From NCBI RefSeq assembly GCF_036346855.1, contig NZ_CP107841.1, positions 3,166,001 through 3,230,000 on the forward strand: a stretch of DNA of 64,000 bases, read 5' to 3'. Positions 41,584-50,532 of the stretch are shown in pieces. The translations under genes and the position numbers were made by a program. Origin of the DNA: Streptomyces europaeiscabiei (GTDB taxonomy: Bacteria; Actinomycetota; Actinomycetes; Streptomycetales; Streptomycetaceae). Position 1 is the stretch's first letter; each line of letters starts with the position of its first letter. The notes under the pieces are model-generated. The model did not search any database. It had not been told where the DNA came from and saw only the letters and a program-made list of their open reading frames with translations.

Positions 41584-43830
41584 TCAGCCGATACTCATCG
41601 CACTGGACCAGATGTCGTAGGGGACTCCGGAGTTGGGCGTTCCGGCGATCCCGTCGAGCGGCAGCGGCTCCAGGCTCCTGGCGAGGTCGATGCGGTAGAC
41701 GACGACGGCGGTCGACACGTCCCGCGCCGTGCCGACGTACCAGGCGGCCTTGTCGTTCTGTGTGGTCCCGCCCTTGCCGGCCACCTCGAAGGAGGCGGCG
41801 CCGGGCGAGGTGGGGTGGTCGGCGCGGAAGGCGTCCGTGAGGGCCGAGGTGACCTCGGCGGCCACGTCGGCGCCCACCGCACGTTTCGGCTTCGGGTTGT
41901 TCAGCGCGACCCTGGACCCGTTGTGCGTCACCTTGCGCACGGAGTACGGCTCGGTGTGCTTGCCCCGGGCGGCGAAGGTGCTGTAGCCGCTGGCCATACG
42001 GATCGCGCTGGGCGTGGCGCTGCCCACGGACAGCGCGGGCACCTGGGCCCCGAGGCTGGAGGAGAGCAGTCCGGCCGCCTCGGCGGTGTCGCGCACCTTG
42101 TCCAGCCCGGTGTCCATGCCGAGCTGCATGAACGGTGTGTTCACCGATCCGGCGAGCGCGTCGTGCAGGGTGATCGGGCCCCAGGACTTCTTGCCGTCGT
42201 TGTGGGCGGAGACCTGATCGCCGTCCCGGTCCCAGTACGGCCCCTCGGGCGTGGTCACCGGGACGGCGTCGTTGCCGTCGTAGACCGTCGCCGGGGTTAC
42301 AGGTGTAGCCTCGCCGCCGCGCTGCTTGACGACGCCGTGTTCCAGGCCGGCGGCGTAGACGAACGGCAGGAAGGCCGAGCCGGACGGGACGGTGGTCGCG
42401 TTCGACTCGTTGAAGCCCTGTTTACGGTGGTCGGGGCCACCGTAGACGGCGAGGATCCGCCCGTCGGCGTCGACCGAGGAGGCCCCGAAGTGGGCGTCCT
42501 TCGCCTTCTTCGGATAGTCCTTCCGCACGGCCTTGCGCGCCTTGGTGACGGCGTCGGTCAGCTCGGTCTGCCGGTCCTTGTCGAAGGTCGTGTAGATCTG
42601 GTAGCCGCCCCGGTCGAACTCCTGGTCGGTGAGGTTCGCGGCCTTCTTCGCGTACTGGGAGGCAAGCCGCACCAGGTAGTCGCTCTGCTTGCCGGTGTCG
42701 TACTGGTTCGCCTGTTCGATCGGTTCGGGGAACTTCGTGTACTTGGCGCGCTCGGCCTTGGACAGCTTCCCGATGGCCACCATCCGGTCCAGGATCCACT
42801 CCCAGCGTTCGACCGTCCGCGCGTGGTTGGCCTTGCTGAGAGAGGGGTCGTAGAGCCCCGCACCCTTGAGGAGGGAGGAGAGGACCGCGGCCTCGCTGAC
42901 GTTCAGGTCGCTGACGTCCTTGCCGTAGTACGCCTGGGACGCCCGCTGGATGCCGTAGGTGCCGCGGCCGAACCAGCTGGTGTTGAGGTACCCCTCCAGG
43001 ATCTTGTCCTTGCTCATCTTGTTGTCGAGTTTGAGGGCGATCATCGCCTCGTCGAACTTGCGGCCGAGCGAGCGGTCCTGGGACAGGTACACGTTCTTTA
43101 CGTACTGCTGGGTGATCGTCGAGCCACCCTGGGTGTCACCCTCGCCGACGGTGCGCACCAGGGCGCGGGTGATGCCGCTGACGGAGATGCCGGGGTCGGA
43201 GTAGAAGCTCGCGTTCTCCGCCGCGAGGACCGCCCAGCGCACGTCCTCGGGGACGTCCTTCAGCGGCATCGCCTGGCGCCGCACCCAGCCGGTACGGGCC
43301 ATGGGGGTGCCGTCGGACCAGAAGTACACGTTGTCCTGCTGGGTGGCGAAGGTGTTGAGGTCGTCCGGTATGTCCGTGGCGGCGTACGCGACGGTGAGGA
43401 ACATGCCGCTGGCGCCCACGGCCAGACCGGCGGCTCCCAGCGACTGCCTCCACGACGGGACCCAGCGGCGCCAGTCGGTCCGGCCCGGGCGCGGGTAGTG
43501 CGGACGCAGCTGGCGGGCGAAGGGAGCGAAGGGGGCCAGCCGCGAGCCGGCGACGGCGGTGAGTCTGGCCAGAACGGACGGCCTGGGCGCCTTGCGCCGG
43601 CCTCTTCCCCCTGGCTTCGCCTGGTCCTGCGGGATCTCGAACGCACCCGGCTCGGGCAGCCGCAGCTGCATGGTCTCGTCCGCCGGGGCAGGGGGGAGCT
43701 TCAACTGCATGGTGAGGTCGGACTCCCGCACCTCCTCACCCCGCGCCTCCTGCGCCCGCTCCTGCGACGGGACACGCCGACGGCGCGCGCGGCCCTCACC
43801 CTCGGAACCGGTCGTCCCCGAACTAGTCAC
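41584..43830 (-). CDS. Class A penicillin-binding protein with altered SxxK (SxxL)
   Basis: A 748-residue bifunctional PBP. A charged cytosolic start, then a TM helix near 131-152 (LGAAGLAVGASGMFLTVAYAA), lead to a GT51 glycosyltransferase domain with VLAAENASFYSDPGIS (catalytic Glu), GGSTITQQYVKNVYL and GYLNTSWFGRGTYGIQRASQAYYGK. The transpeptidase domain keeps SVN (GSVNTPFMQ) and a KTG-like GKGGTT. Its first motif, however, is GSAFLPFVY at residues 484-492: Ser485 is present but the catalytic Lys is Leu488 (codon CTG, plus-strand 42367-42369). The transpeptidase may therefore be inactive or divergent while polymerisation stays intact. The GTG at 43830 has GGGAG 7 nt upstream. Confidence 0.92.
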   Translation of the reverse strand: MTSSGTTGSEGEGRARRRRVPSQERAQEARGEEVRESDLTMQLKLPPAPADETMQLRLPEPGAFEIPQDQAKPGGRGRRKAPRPSVLARLTAVAGSRLAPFAPFARQLRPHYPRPGRTDWRRWVPSWRQSLGAAGLAVGASGMFLTVAYAATDIPDDLNTFATQQDNVYFWSDGTPMARTGWVRRQAMPLKDVPEDVRWAVLAAENASFYSDPGISVSGITRALVRTVGEGDTQGGSTITQQYVKNVYLSQDRSLGRKFDEAMIALKLDNKMSKDKILEGYLNTSWFGRGTYGIQRASQAYYGKDVSDLNVSEAAVLSSLLKGAGLYDPSLSKANHARTVERWEWILDRMVAIGKLSKAERAKYTKFPEPIEQANQYDTGKQSDYLVRLASQYAKKAANLTDQEFDRGGYQIYTTFDKDRQTELTDAVTKARKAVRKDYPKKAKDAHFGASSVDADGRILAVYGGPDHRKQGFNESNATTVPSGSAFLPFVYAAGLEHGVVKQRGGEATPVTPATVYDGNDAVPVTTPEGPYWDRDGDQVSAHNDGKKSWGPITLHDALAGSVNTPFMQLGMDTGLDKVRDTAEAAGLLSSSLGAQVPALSVGSATPSAIRMASGYSTFAARGKHTEPYSVRKVTHNGSRVALNNPKPKRAVGADVAAEVTSALTDAFRADHPTSPGAASFEVAGKGGTTQNDKAAWYVGTARDVSTAVVVYRIDLARSLEPLPLDGIAGTPNSGVPYDIWSSAMSIG

Positions 43831-43920
43831 GGCGGGCTCCCTCGCACGGGCGGCCCGAGCGATGCGCGGCAATGATTCTGCGGTGCGCGGCAACCTTTCG
43901 CCCACGCACGGCAACTATTC

Positions 43921-43944
43921 GACCGGGAGACGTGGCTCCCGGTC
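43921..43944 (-). promoter_or_regulatory. Stem-loop in the PBP 5' region
   Basis: GACCGGGAG / CTCCCGGTC, 9-bp arms with loop ACGTGG, about 90 nt before the PBP start. The 43831-44193 interval otherwise holds no gene; it also contains three CGCGGCAA-like direct repeats (43865-43915). Role in regulation or termination is open. Confidence 0.4.
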
Positions 43945-44193
43945 GACCAAGGACAGCAGTCAAGACTGTCCCCCCTCCCCACTTGGCATCGCCCGTGTGG
44001 ACGGTCACAGCCGCCACACCCGCGACCGTGAGCCCCCTGTATCCCCCAGCCTTCCGGCCTCCACACAGCGCTCACAAATTATCAGTCACTTTCACAACTG
44101 CTTCTGTCAGTAGCGTGAAAATTTGGCCAGTGTGACCGACCAGCCATTATGGAGGACCCTTACCGCCGCGCAAACGCCGGTTAGCCTGGGCCC

Positions 44194-44415
44194 ATGCCTC
44201 GCTACGAGTACCGCTGCCGGACCTGCGGCGACACCTTCGAACTGAGCCGCCCGATGGCCGAGTCGTCCGCCCCCGCGGACTGCCCCGAAGGCCACTCCGA
44301 CACGGTCAAACTCCTGTCGACGGTCGCCGTCGGGGGTTCGGCCGCCGCGTCCGCACCCGCGCCCCGGGCGGGCGGTGGGGGCGGCGGATGCTGTGGCGGC
44401 GGCTGCTGCGGCTGA
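44194..44415 (+). CDS. FmdB-family zinc-ribbon protein
   Basis: A 73-residue protein starting with the FmdB/CxxC_CxxC_SSSS hallmark MPRYEYRCRTCGDTFE. A second Cys (ADCPEGH) completes a putative zinc knuckle; the usual fourth Cys is replaced by this CPEGH. A Gly/Cys-rich tail GGGCCGGGCCG closes it and may bind metal. These are regulatory or unknown small zinc proteins. A TAGCCT hexamer ends 6 nt before the ATG with no ribosome site, so it is probably leaderless. Confidence 0.9.
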   Translation: MPRYEYRCRTCGDTFELSRPMAESSAPADCPEGHSDTVKLLSTVAVGGSAAASAPAPRAGGGGGGCCGGGCCG

Positions 44416-44563
44416 TCAACACACTTCGATCAACGGCCGACGGCCCGGGAACGTTCACCGGCCGTCCGCCGGAACGCGCGCTTCGAGCAATTTCTCAGCC
44501 TGGCCCCCGGGCGTTCACCGTTCCCTCAGGGTCTCTTCAGCTTCGCTCACCTAGCGTGCCCCC

Positions 44564-45301
44564 ATGACAGCCATGCAAGCGGAGTCGATGAGCGGCGCGC
44601 CCCTGTGGATCATCGGTCTGATGGATCTGCTGGGCGCGCCGGGCGCGGGCCTCGCCGTCGCGCTGGAGAACCTCTTCCCGCCGATCCCAAGCGAGGTCAT
44701 CCTCCCCCTCGCCGGTTTCGCCGCGAGCACCGGGCAGATGAGCCTCCTGGCCGCGCTGCTGTGGACCACCGCGGGCTCCGTCGTCGGCGCCCTGGCCCTC
44801 TACGGAGTCGGCGCCCTCCTCGGCCGCGACCGCACGGTCGCCATCGCCGCCAGGCTGCCCCTGGTCAAGGTCGCGGACATCGAGAAGACGGAGGCCTGGT
44901 TCCTCAGGCACGGCACCAAGGCGATCTTCTTCGGCCGCATGATCCCCGTCTTCCGCAGCCTGATCTCCGTACCGGCCGGGGTGGAACGCATGCCCCTGCC
45001 CGTCTTCACCCTGCTCACCACCCTGGGCAGCGCCCTGTGGAACACGGCCTTCGTCCTGGCCGGCTACTTCCTGGGCGCCAACTGGACGGAGGTGACGGCG
45101 ATCGCCTCGACGTACTCGAAGATCGTCCTGGGGGCGGCAGCCCTGGCCCTGCTGGCATTCGCGCTGGCCCGCTTCCAGAAGGGGCGCAGCGACAGCCGCC
45201 GCGCGGGGGCGCGGGGCTCTGACACATGCGGCTCCGCCGCGCAGGCGCGACAAGCCACGGACCACCCGCAGCCCGCCGACCACAGCTCCCCCACCCCCTG
45301 A
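44564..45301 (+). CDS. DedA-family membrane protein
   Basis: A 245-residue DedA protein with clear family motifs: VALENLFPPIPSEVILPLAGFAA (E of the reentrant hairpin), TAGSVVGALALYGVGALLGRD, AWFLRHGTKAIFFGRMIPVFRSLISVPAG (FxGRxxPxxR) and LTTLGSALWNTAFVLAGYFLG. These proteins are needed for envelope integrity and probably recycle undecaprenyl phosphate or lipids. The C-terminal tail (QARQATDHPQPADHSSPTP) is polar. The ATG at 44564 is used; MSGAP at 44588 is an alternative. Monocistronic; repeats follow. Confidence 0.92.
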   Translation: MTAMQAESMSGAPLWIIGLMDLLGAPGAGLAVALENLFPPIPSEVILPLAGFAASTGQMSLLAALLWTTAGSVVGALALYGVGALLGRDRTVAIAARLPLVKVADIEKTEAWFLRHGTKAIFFGRMIPVFRSLISVPAGVERMPLPVFTLLTTLGSALWNTAFVLAGYFLGANWTEVTAIASTYSKIVLGAAALALLAFALARFQKGRSDSRRAGARGSDTCGSAAQARQATDHPQPADHSSPTP

Positions 45302-45307
45302 CACCTG

Positions 45308-45495
45308 CACGGGCACGGGCACGGGCCCAGGCCGAGACACGGGCACGGGCCCAGGCCCAGACACGGGCACGGGCCCAGGCAGGGCCCAGGCAGGGCCCAG
45401 GCCCAGGCCCAGACACGCGCACGGGCCCAGGCCCAGACACAGGCACGGGCCCAGGCCCAGACGCAGGCCCAGACGCAGGCCCAGACACAGGCACC
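45308..45495. repeat. Imperfect 24-bp tandem repeats
   Basis: About seven or eight units related to GGGCACGGGCCCAGGCCCAG plus ACAC, with some units shortened to GGGCCCAGGCA, fill the gap between the convergent DedA and HAD genes. They do not form a plausible protein. Confidence 0.85.
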
Positions 45496-45505
45496 CGAAC
45501 CAGGC

Positions 45506-46324
45506 TCAGCGCCCCCGCGAGGCCCGCAGGAACTCCCGAAGAATCCGCTCCCCGGCCAGCACACCCCGCTCGGGCAGCGCACTCACCGCAGGCCCCACGA
45601 ACCCCTCGTCCGCCAGCTCGCCGTGCCCTGGCCGCCAGGCCCGATCCGCGGCGAGCAGCAGATCCGCGTCCAGCAGGGAGTCCCCCGCGGCCAACGTCAG
45701 CTCCACCCCGGTCCGCCGCGCGACCTCCCTCATCGCCGCGCTCTTGGTCAACGGCTTCGGCACGGCGTAGATCTTGCGCCCCTGGAGGGACACGGTCCAG
45801 CCCCGGTTCTCGGCCCACACCGCGAGATCCTTCACCCACTCCTCGGGAAGCAGCTCGCGCTCGACGACGAGATAGACGAACAGATCCTCCGCGATCCGGT
45901 GCTTGCGCACCCACGCCGGGTCCGCCGTGGCCTCCAGGTGGTCCCGCACCTCGGCGAGCGGCGCACACTCGTCCGCGAGCCGGGCGGTGACCCGCTCGTG
46001 CCAGGCGACGTCCGTGACGCCGTCCACCAGCAGATGCCCACCGTTGGCGCAGATCGCGTACGTCGGCTCCGGCCCCGGCAGATTGATCCGCTGGTACTGC
46101 TTCCGTGTCCGGGTCGTCGTCGGCACGAACACCGCCGCGTCCCCCAGCTCGGCGAGCAGCCCCGCGGCCGTCTCCGTCATGTAGGACAGCGGCCGGCTCT
46201 CGTGCACCTCGACGGTGAGCAGCCGGGGCGCCCGCGCGTCCGGCATGGTCAGCGCGAGCGCGGCGGCCGAGTAGATGAGCGTACGGTCGAGATCGCTCGC
46301 GACGAGAACCCGAGGACCCGGCAT
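45506..46324 (-). CDS. HAD-family phosphatase of the Ter-associated nucleoside module
   Basis: A 272-residue HAD hydrolase of the sucrose-phosphatase/Cof-like type. Motif I is LVASDLDRTLIYS, motif II is in AAVFVPTTTRTRKQY, and the Lys and final Asp pair lie in KPLTKSAAMREV and LTLAAGDSLLDADLLL. A C2-type cap lies between. The ATG at 46324 overlaps the stop of the upstream fusion gene as TGATG, so the two are translationally coupled. In Ter-linked loci such a HAD enzyme is predicted to dephosphorylate a nucleotide-like product made by the PRTase and CitE-like partners. Confidence 0.88.
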   Translation of the reverse strand: MPGPRVLVASDLDRTLIYSAAALALTMPDARAPRLLTVEVHESRPLSYMTETAAGLLAELGDAAVFVPTTTRTRKQYQRINLPGPEPTYAICANGGHLLVDGVTDVAWHERVTARLADECAPLAEVRDHLEATADPAWVRKHRIAEDLFVYLVVERELLPEEWVKDLAVWAENRGWTVSLQGRKIYAVPKPLTKSAAMREVARRTGVELTLAAGDSLLDADLLLAADRAWRPGHGELADEGFVGPAVSALPERGVLAGERILREFLRASRGR

Positions 46325-49113
46325 CAGACCGCCACCGCCTTGCCGTCGGCGCCGGTCGCGCCCCGCGTGTACTGCGGGTGGATCAACCCCACGCATGTGT
46401 ACGGCAGTTCGGCCACCTCTTCCACCGGTACCCCTCTCTGTTCGGCGAGCAGGCGTACGTGGTCGAGGTCCGCGCCCGCCCCGGCCCGCGCGAGGATCTT
46501 CCACGGTACCCGGCGCAGCAGCACCCGAGTGGTCTCCCCGACACCGGGCTTGACCAGGTTCACGTCGTGGATGCCGTACTCCTCGCTGATCCGCTCGACG
46601 GCCGCCCAGCCTTCCCAGGTGGGCGTGCGATCGGCGGCGAGCAGTTCCCCGGTACGGGCGTCCACGGCGTCCGCGACGGCGTCGAAGCGTTCGGCCACGG
46701 CGTCCAGGAAGCCGACCGACACATCGACGCCGGCCAGCTCCCGGTAGAACTTGGCCCCGTGGAAGTCGTCGGGCCCGACGAGGTCCGAGCGCAGAACGGT
46801 CCGCGATATCAGCCCGGAGACGGTGGAGTTGAGGCAGGCGGACGGGATGAGGAAGTCCTCCCGCGTCCCGTACGTCCGCACGCACGACCCCGGGTCGGCG
46901 AGCACGGCGATCTCCGGGTCGAACCCGGTGATGCCGTCGGACTTCTCGAACTCCAGCAGGGCGGCGGCCAGTTCACGGGTGATCGCGCCCTTGCCGGTCC
47001 AGCCGTCGACGAACACGACGTCGGCGGGGTCGTGATGAGCGGCCAGCCACCGCAGCGCGTTGGCGTCGATACCGCGCCCCCGCACGATCGACACGGCGTA
47101 GTGCGGCACCTCGACCCCGTGCCGGTACCGCGCCCAGCGCCGCATCAGCACGCCCACGGGCGTCCCGGCCCGCGCCAACGACACGAGCACGGGGCGCGCC
47201 GACCGCTCGGCCAGCACGGTCTCGGTCACCACCCCCACGGCCAGGGCGATGCGCTCCGCGGAGGTTTCGAGCGCACTGTGGAAGAGGGCCTGGTACTGCT
47301 CGCTGGGCTGGTACTCGACCGGCAGGGACTCCGCGTAGTGCGCGCCCCCGCTCTGGATGGCCTCCTCCCGCTCCTCGGTCGGTGCCTCCAACGTCACCTC
47401 CGAGAGATCCCGCAACAGCCAGCCGACCTCGTCGGGCGCGTAGGAGGAGAAGTCGGGACCGCGCAGGGGGTCGGGGAGCATGGAGGGCCTTTCGGGGAGG
47501 TGCGGGGTCGGGGGCGTCGTCGCGCCGGGTCCGGTCGTACGGGGGACCGGCCTCGGCGACCGGAAGGACGCAGGGGCGGCCATGGCGGGTGCCCCGCCGG
47601 GCGAGGGCTCGCGTTCTCCGGCTGCGGCCGACGCTTCTCTCGTCGCTGCCGCACCCGCCGGTGGATACTCCTGGGCCGCCGTGCCGGCGGACGCGCCCGC
47701 TCCCGCCACCTCGGCCGGCTCGAACCGTCGGCCCCCTTCTCCCGCCGCGGCGGCGCTCTGCCGGGACCGCGTCTCCGGGAGGTGCGGGACCGGCGGGACG
47801 TACGACGGCACCACGGCGAGCAGCACGTTCGGGGTGTGGGCGGCGAGGGTCGCCGGCAGCCCGTCGGGGGCGTGCAGGGCGGCCGTGTCCGCGACCGAGT
47901 CGACCACCGCGACCACCGCGTCGAAGCCGCCACCGGCCACGTTGTAGGCGTACCGCTCCCCCGGCCCGTCCGCGGGGTCGTCGTGCGCGGGGAAGACGAT
48001 GCGGCTGCGTATCGCGTAGCCGGGGTCGTCGACGGCGAGGACGGGTGACCGCGTGGTGGTGGAGAACCGTATCTCCGGCCCCTGTCCCGCCTCGTTCGCC
48101 GCTCCTTCCACAAGCCGCTCAAGCTCCCGCGCGAGCGCCAGCGGCGCGTACATCAGCTCCTCGAAGCCGAGCACGAGCACCCGCCGGGCCCCCGGCGGCA
48201 GTGCCCCGGCCAGGCGCGCGGCCATGGCGGGCAGCGCGCTCTCCAGCCGTGCGCGGTGCGCGGGGGTGAAGCCGTGCCGCCCCCCGTCGGGCAACCCGGC
48301 GGGCCATCCCAGATCGACGCGGGTGACCTGCGAGGCCCCGCCCTTGCCGGCCGGCCCCGCGGAGGCGGCCTCGTACTCCGCGACCAGCGCCTGCCCCTTC
48401 TCCAGCACCCCCTCCGGCAGCCGCACGGTCCCCTTCGCCGTGGCCACCAGATCCACCCGCGCCCCGATCTCCCGGGCGAACTCGGCCAGCCGCCCCTGGT
48501 CGGCGGCCGACCGCATGTCGACCAGCGCCACGACGACGTACCACTTGCGCGGATAGCGCTCGTGCAGCGCGCGGATGGTGTTGAGGACCGTGTTCCCGGT
48601 GGAGAACTCGTCGTCGACGAGCACCAGCGGCCCCCGGCCCGCGAGCAGGGTGGGGTCCTCCGGCAGCAGCAGATGCGACGTCGCGTGGGAGTGGGACTCC
48701 TCGAAGCCGCCCGCCTGGTGGACGCCCTCGACCGGGCGCCGGGTGGAGTGGAGGTAGGGCGCCTCGCCCACCCCGTCCGCGACCGAGTGCCCGAGTCCGG
48801 TGGCCGTCTCCGCGTATCCGAGGACGACGGCGGTCCGTGCCCCGGCCGCGCCCAGCAGCTCCCGCACCCGGCGCCCCAGCGCGTACCCGTGCCCGTGCAC
48901 GACGGCCGGCGACTGCGGCACATGCTTGCCGAGGACGTTCGACACCAGCAGATGCGCCCGCTTGGGATTGCGCCGCAGCGCGAGCCCCAGCAGCCCGCCC
49001 AGCTCCTCGTCCCCGACCAGTTCGACCCCGAGCCGCTCGCCCACCCAGGCACCGGACCAGACCCCGCCGGACGGGTCGGACGTGCCGGTCGTGTCGTTCG
49101 CTGCGTTAATCAT
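46324..49113 (-). CDS. PRTase-TRSP-StiP-PELOTA fusion protein
   Basis: A 929-residue chain. Residues about 30-230 form a phosphoribosyltransferase with the PRPP loop LVLVDDEFSTGNTV (near 165). A TRSP domain covers about 250-430 (RRVLVLGFEELMYAPLALAREL). An Ala/Pro/Gly-rich linker of about 100 residues follows. From 545 (MLPDPLRGPDFSSYAPDEVGWLLRDLS) a StiP-type domain runs, with QSGGAHYAESLPVEYQPS and VFVDGWTGKGAITREL. The last 85 residues are a PELOTA-like RNA-binding domain (VNLVKPGVGETTRVLLRR). No stop separates the halves; the ATG at 47481 could be an internal start but lacks a ribosome site. AAGGA lies 4 nt before the ATG at 49113. It probably builds a ribosylated metabolite with the HAD and CitE-like neighbours, as predicted for Ter systems. 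Confidence 0.85.
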   Translation of the reverse strand: MINAANDTTGTSDPSGGVWSGAWVGERLGVELVGDEELGGLLGLALRRNPKRAHLLVSNVLGKHVPQSPAVVHGHGYALGRRVRELLGAAGARTAVVLGYAETATGLGHSVADGVGEAPYLHSTRRPVEGVHQAGGFEESHSHATSHLLLPEDPTLLAGRGPLVLVDDEFSTGNTVLNTIRALHERYPRKWYVVVALVDMRSAADQGRLAEFAREIGARVDLVATAKGTVRLPEGVLEKGQALVAEYEAASAGPAGKGGASQVTRVDLGWPAGLPDGGRHGFTPAHRARLESALPAMAARLAGALPPGARRVLVLGFEELMYAPLALARELERLVEGAANEAGQGPEIRFSTTTRSPVLAVDDPGYAIRSRIVFPAHDDPADGPGERYAYNVAGGGFDAVVAVVDSVADTAALHAPDGLPATLAAHTPNVLLAVVPSYVPPVPHLPETRSRQSAAAAGEGGRRFEPAEVAGAGASAGTAAQEYPPAGAAATREASAAAGEREPSPGGAPAMAAPASFRSPRPVPRTTGPGATTPPTPHLPERPSMLPDPLRGPDFSSYAPDEVGWLLRDLSEVTLEAPTEEREEAIQSGGAHYAESLPVEYQPSEQYQALFHSALETSAERIALAVGVVTETVLAERSARPVLVSLARAGTPVGVLMRRWARYRHGVEVPHYAVSIVRGRGIDANALRWLAAHHDPADVVFVDGWTGKGAITRELAAALLEFEKSDGITGFDPEIAVLADPGSCVRTYGTREDFLIPSACLNSTVSGLISRTVLRSDLVGPDDFHGAKFYRELAGVDVSVGFLDAVAERFDAVADAVDARTGELLAADRTPTWEGWAAVERISEEYGIHDVNLVKPGVGETTRVLLRRVPWKILARAGAGADLDHVRLLAEQRGVPVEEVAELPYTCVGLIHPQYTRGATGADGKAVAV

Positions 49114-49175
49114 CGATTCCTTAGTCGGTACGACGTGGATGCGGACGTCTGCCACATCTGTCCTGAGCGGGAGGT

Positions 49176-50342
49176 TCAGTCGGGCAGACCCGCGGCCAGC
49201 AGGTCCACGAACCCGATGTCCTCGTTGGCGACCCCGAACACCTCGGCGCGCTGCAGAACCCTTTCCGCCCAGGCGCGGTGCGGCTTGACCTCGTTCATCT
49301 TGTTGCGGGAGGCGGAGCGCAGTACCCCACCCCCGTTGCGGTCGGGCCGCACGATGTCCTGGGCGTCGCTGAACTCCTCGTGGCTGACCACGGACAGCGC
49401 GTGCACCGGCAGGACGTGCGAGGGATGGATGCAGGTCTTGCCGAGCAGCCCGTTGGCCTGGTCGAGGGAGATCTCGCGCAGCAGACCGTCCAGCGCGTGC
49501 TCGATGAGCGACTCGCGCAGCTGTCCGGCCCGGTTCGCCAGGAAGGGGCTCGTGCGCAGCTGTGGCTTGAACATGCGCTCCTGGACCCGGAAGTACTCCC
49601 ACACCGGCCCGGTCACGGTGAACCCGGTGCCGTCGGCGCGCCCCAGCACGTTCACCACGTCCGCGATCACGGAGGCGACGATCTGGACGTCGTACGCGGT
49701 CATGTCGGGCGGCCGGCGCAGGGCGTAGGAGGAGCAGAAGTCGGTGACGCCGAGGCGCAGCGCGAGGACCCGGTCACGGTACTTGTCGACGGTGTGGGCG
49801 ATGCCCTGCAGCGCCTCTACGCGCGTTTCCCTGTACATCAGCTCGGGCGATTCGAGCACCGGCATCCCGAACAGCCGCCGCCCGCTCGTGGCCTCGGCGG
49901 CGGTGAGCGCCTCCAGGAACGCGACGCCCCGCTCCTCGGTGAACTTCGGGAACACGAATCCGGACAGCAGCCGTACGGCCGGGCCGAATCGGCTGACCAG
50001 GTCGGGTATCTGCTCGGGGAAGCGGACTCTGATGAACAGCAGTGGAAGCTCGGCGTCCGGCCGCCCGGCGAGATCGGCGAACTGCCGGACGAGGTTCTCC
50101 TCGGCGCCCACGACCTCCGAGTCGTCGATGGAGTCCTCCAGGCACAGCACCATGGAGACCACGCCACGCCCGGCCTGCTTGACGATGTCGTCGGCCAGCC
50201 GCTCCCGGGTCGCCGGGCTGTAGAGCGTGGCGCCCAGCGCGGCGGCGAGCACGCGGGCCGGCGAGTCGGCGTCGAAGACTCCCGGCTCCCGGTAGAAGAG
50301 ACGCTGACGCTCCGCAGGGGCGACGTGCCCGAAATGACGCAT
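49176..50342 (-). CDS. HpcH/HpaI-aldolase / CitE-like lyase of the Ter module
   Basis: A 388-residue TIM-barrel lyase. It carries VVSMVLCLEDSIDDSEV (acidic metal site), LLFIRVRFPEQIPDL (Arg), SGFVFPKFTEERG (the PK loop), MPVLESPELMYRETR (Glu metal ligand), LRLGVTDFCSSYALRRPPDMTAYD and GLLGKTCIHPSHV. These are CitE/HpcH elements with extra length. In Ter-linked operons this enzyme sits next to PRTase and HAD genes, and predictions place it in synthesis of a nucleoside-like compound. It lies 62 bp upstream of the PRTase fusion on the same strand; start ATG 50342 with GGGGGA before it. Confidence 0.9.
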   Translation of the reverse strand: MRHFGHVAPAERQRLFYREPGVFDADSPARVLAAALGATLYSPATRERLADDIVKQAGRGVVSMVLCLEDSIDDSEVVGAEENLVRQFADLAGRPDAELPLLFIRVRFPEQIPDLVSRFGPAVRLLSGFVFPKFTEERGVAFLEALTAAEATSGRRLFGMPVLESPELMYRETRVEALQGIAHTVDKYRDRVLALRLGVTDFCSSYALRRPPDMTAYDVQIVASVIADVVNVLGRADGTGFTVTGPVWEYFRVQERMFKPQLRTSPFLANRAGQLRESLIEHALDGLLREISLDQANGLLGKTCIHPSHVLPVHALSVVSHEEFSDAQDIVRPDRNGGGVLRSASRNKMNEVKPHRAWAERVLQRAEVFGVANEDIGFVDLLAAGLPD

Positions 50343-50532
50343 GTGATTCCCCCGTGGTTGCTAGGCGGCCGGTCCCGATGGTGGCCGGTAATAGTACGTA
50401 CAAATGTGTGACATCAGTTCCCACCGGGCGTGAAGTTCTGGTAACCCGGCCATGACGGGCGCTGGACTGTTTCACCGGCGGTTCCCCGCCCCCGCGTTGT
50501 CGTGATCAGGACCGAGAGGGCAGGATGACCGC

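Noticed and set aside
45302..45990. Plus-strand open frame over the 24-bp repeats
   Set aside because: Repetitive RARAQA-type translation running antisense into the HAD gene; no start signals.
47481..47481. Separate stiP gene starting at the internal ATG
   Set aside because: No stop codon separates it from the upstream domains and no ribosome site precedes this ATG, so one fused gene is annotated, with the alternative noted.
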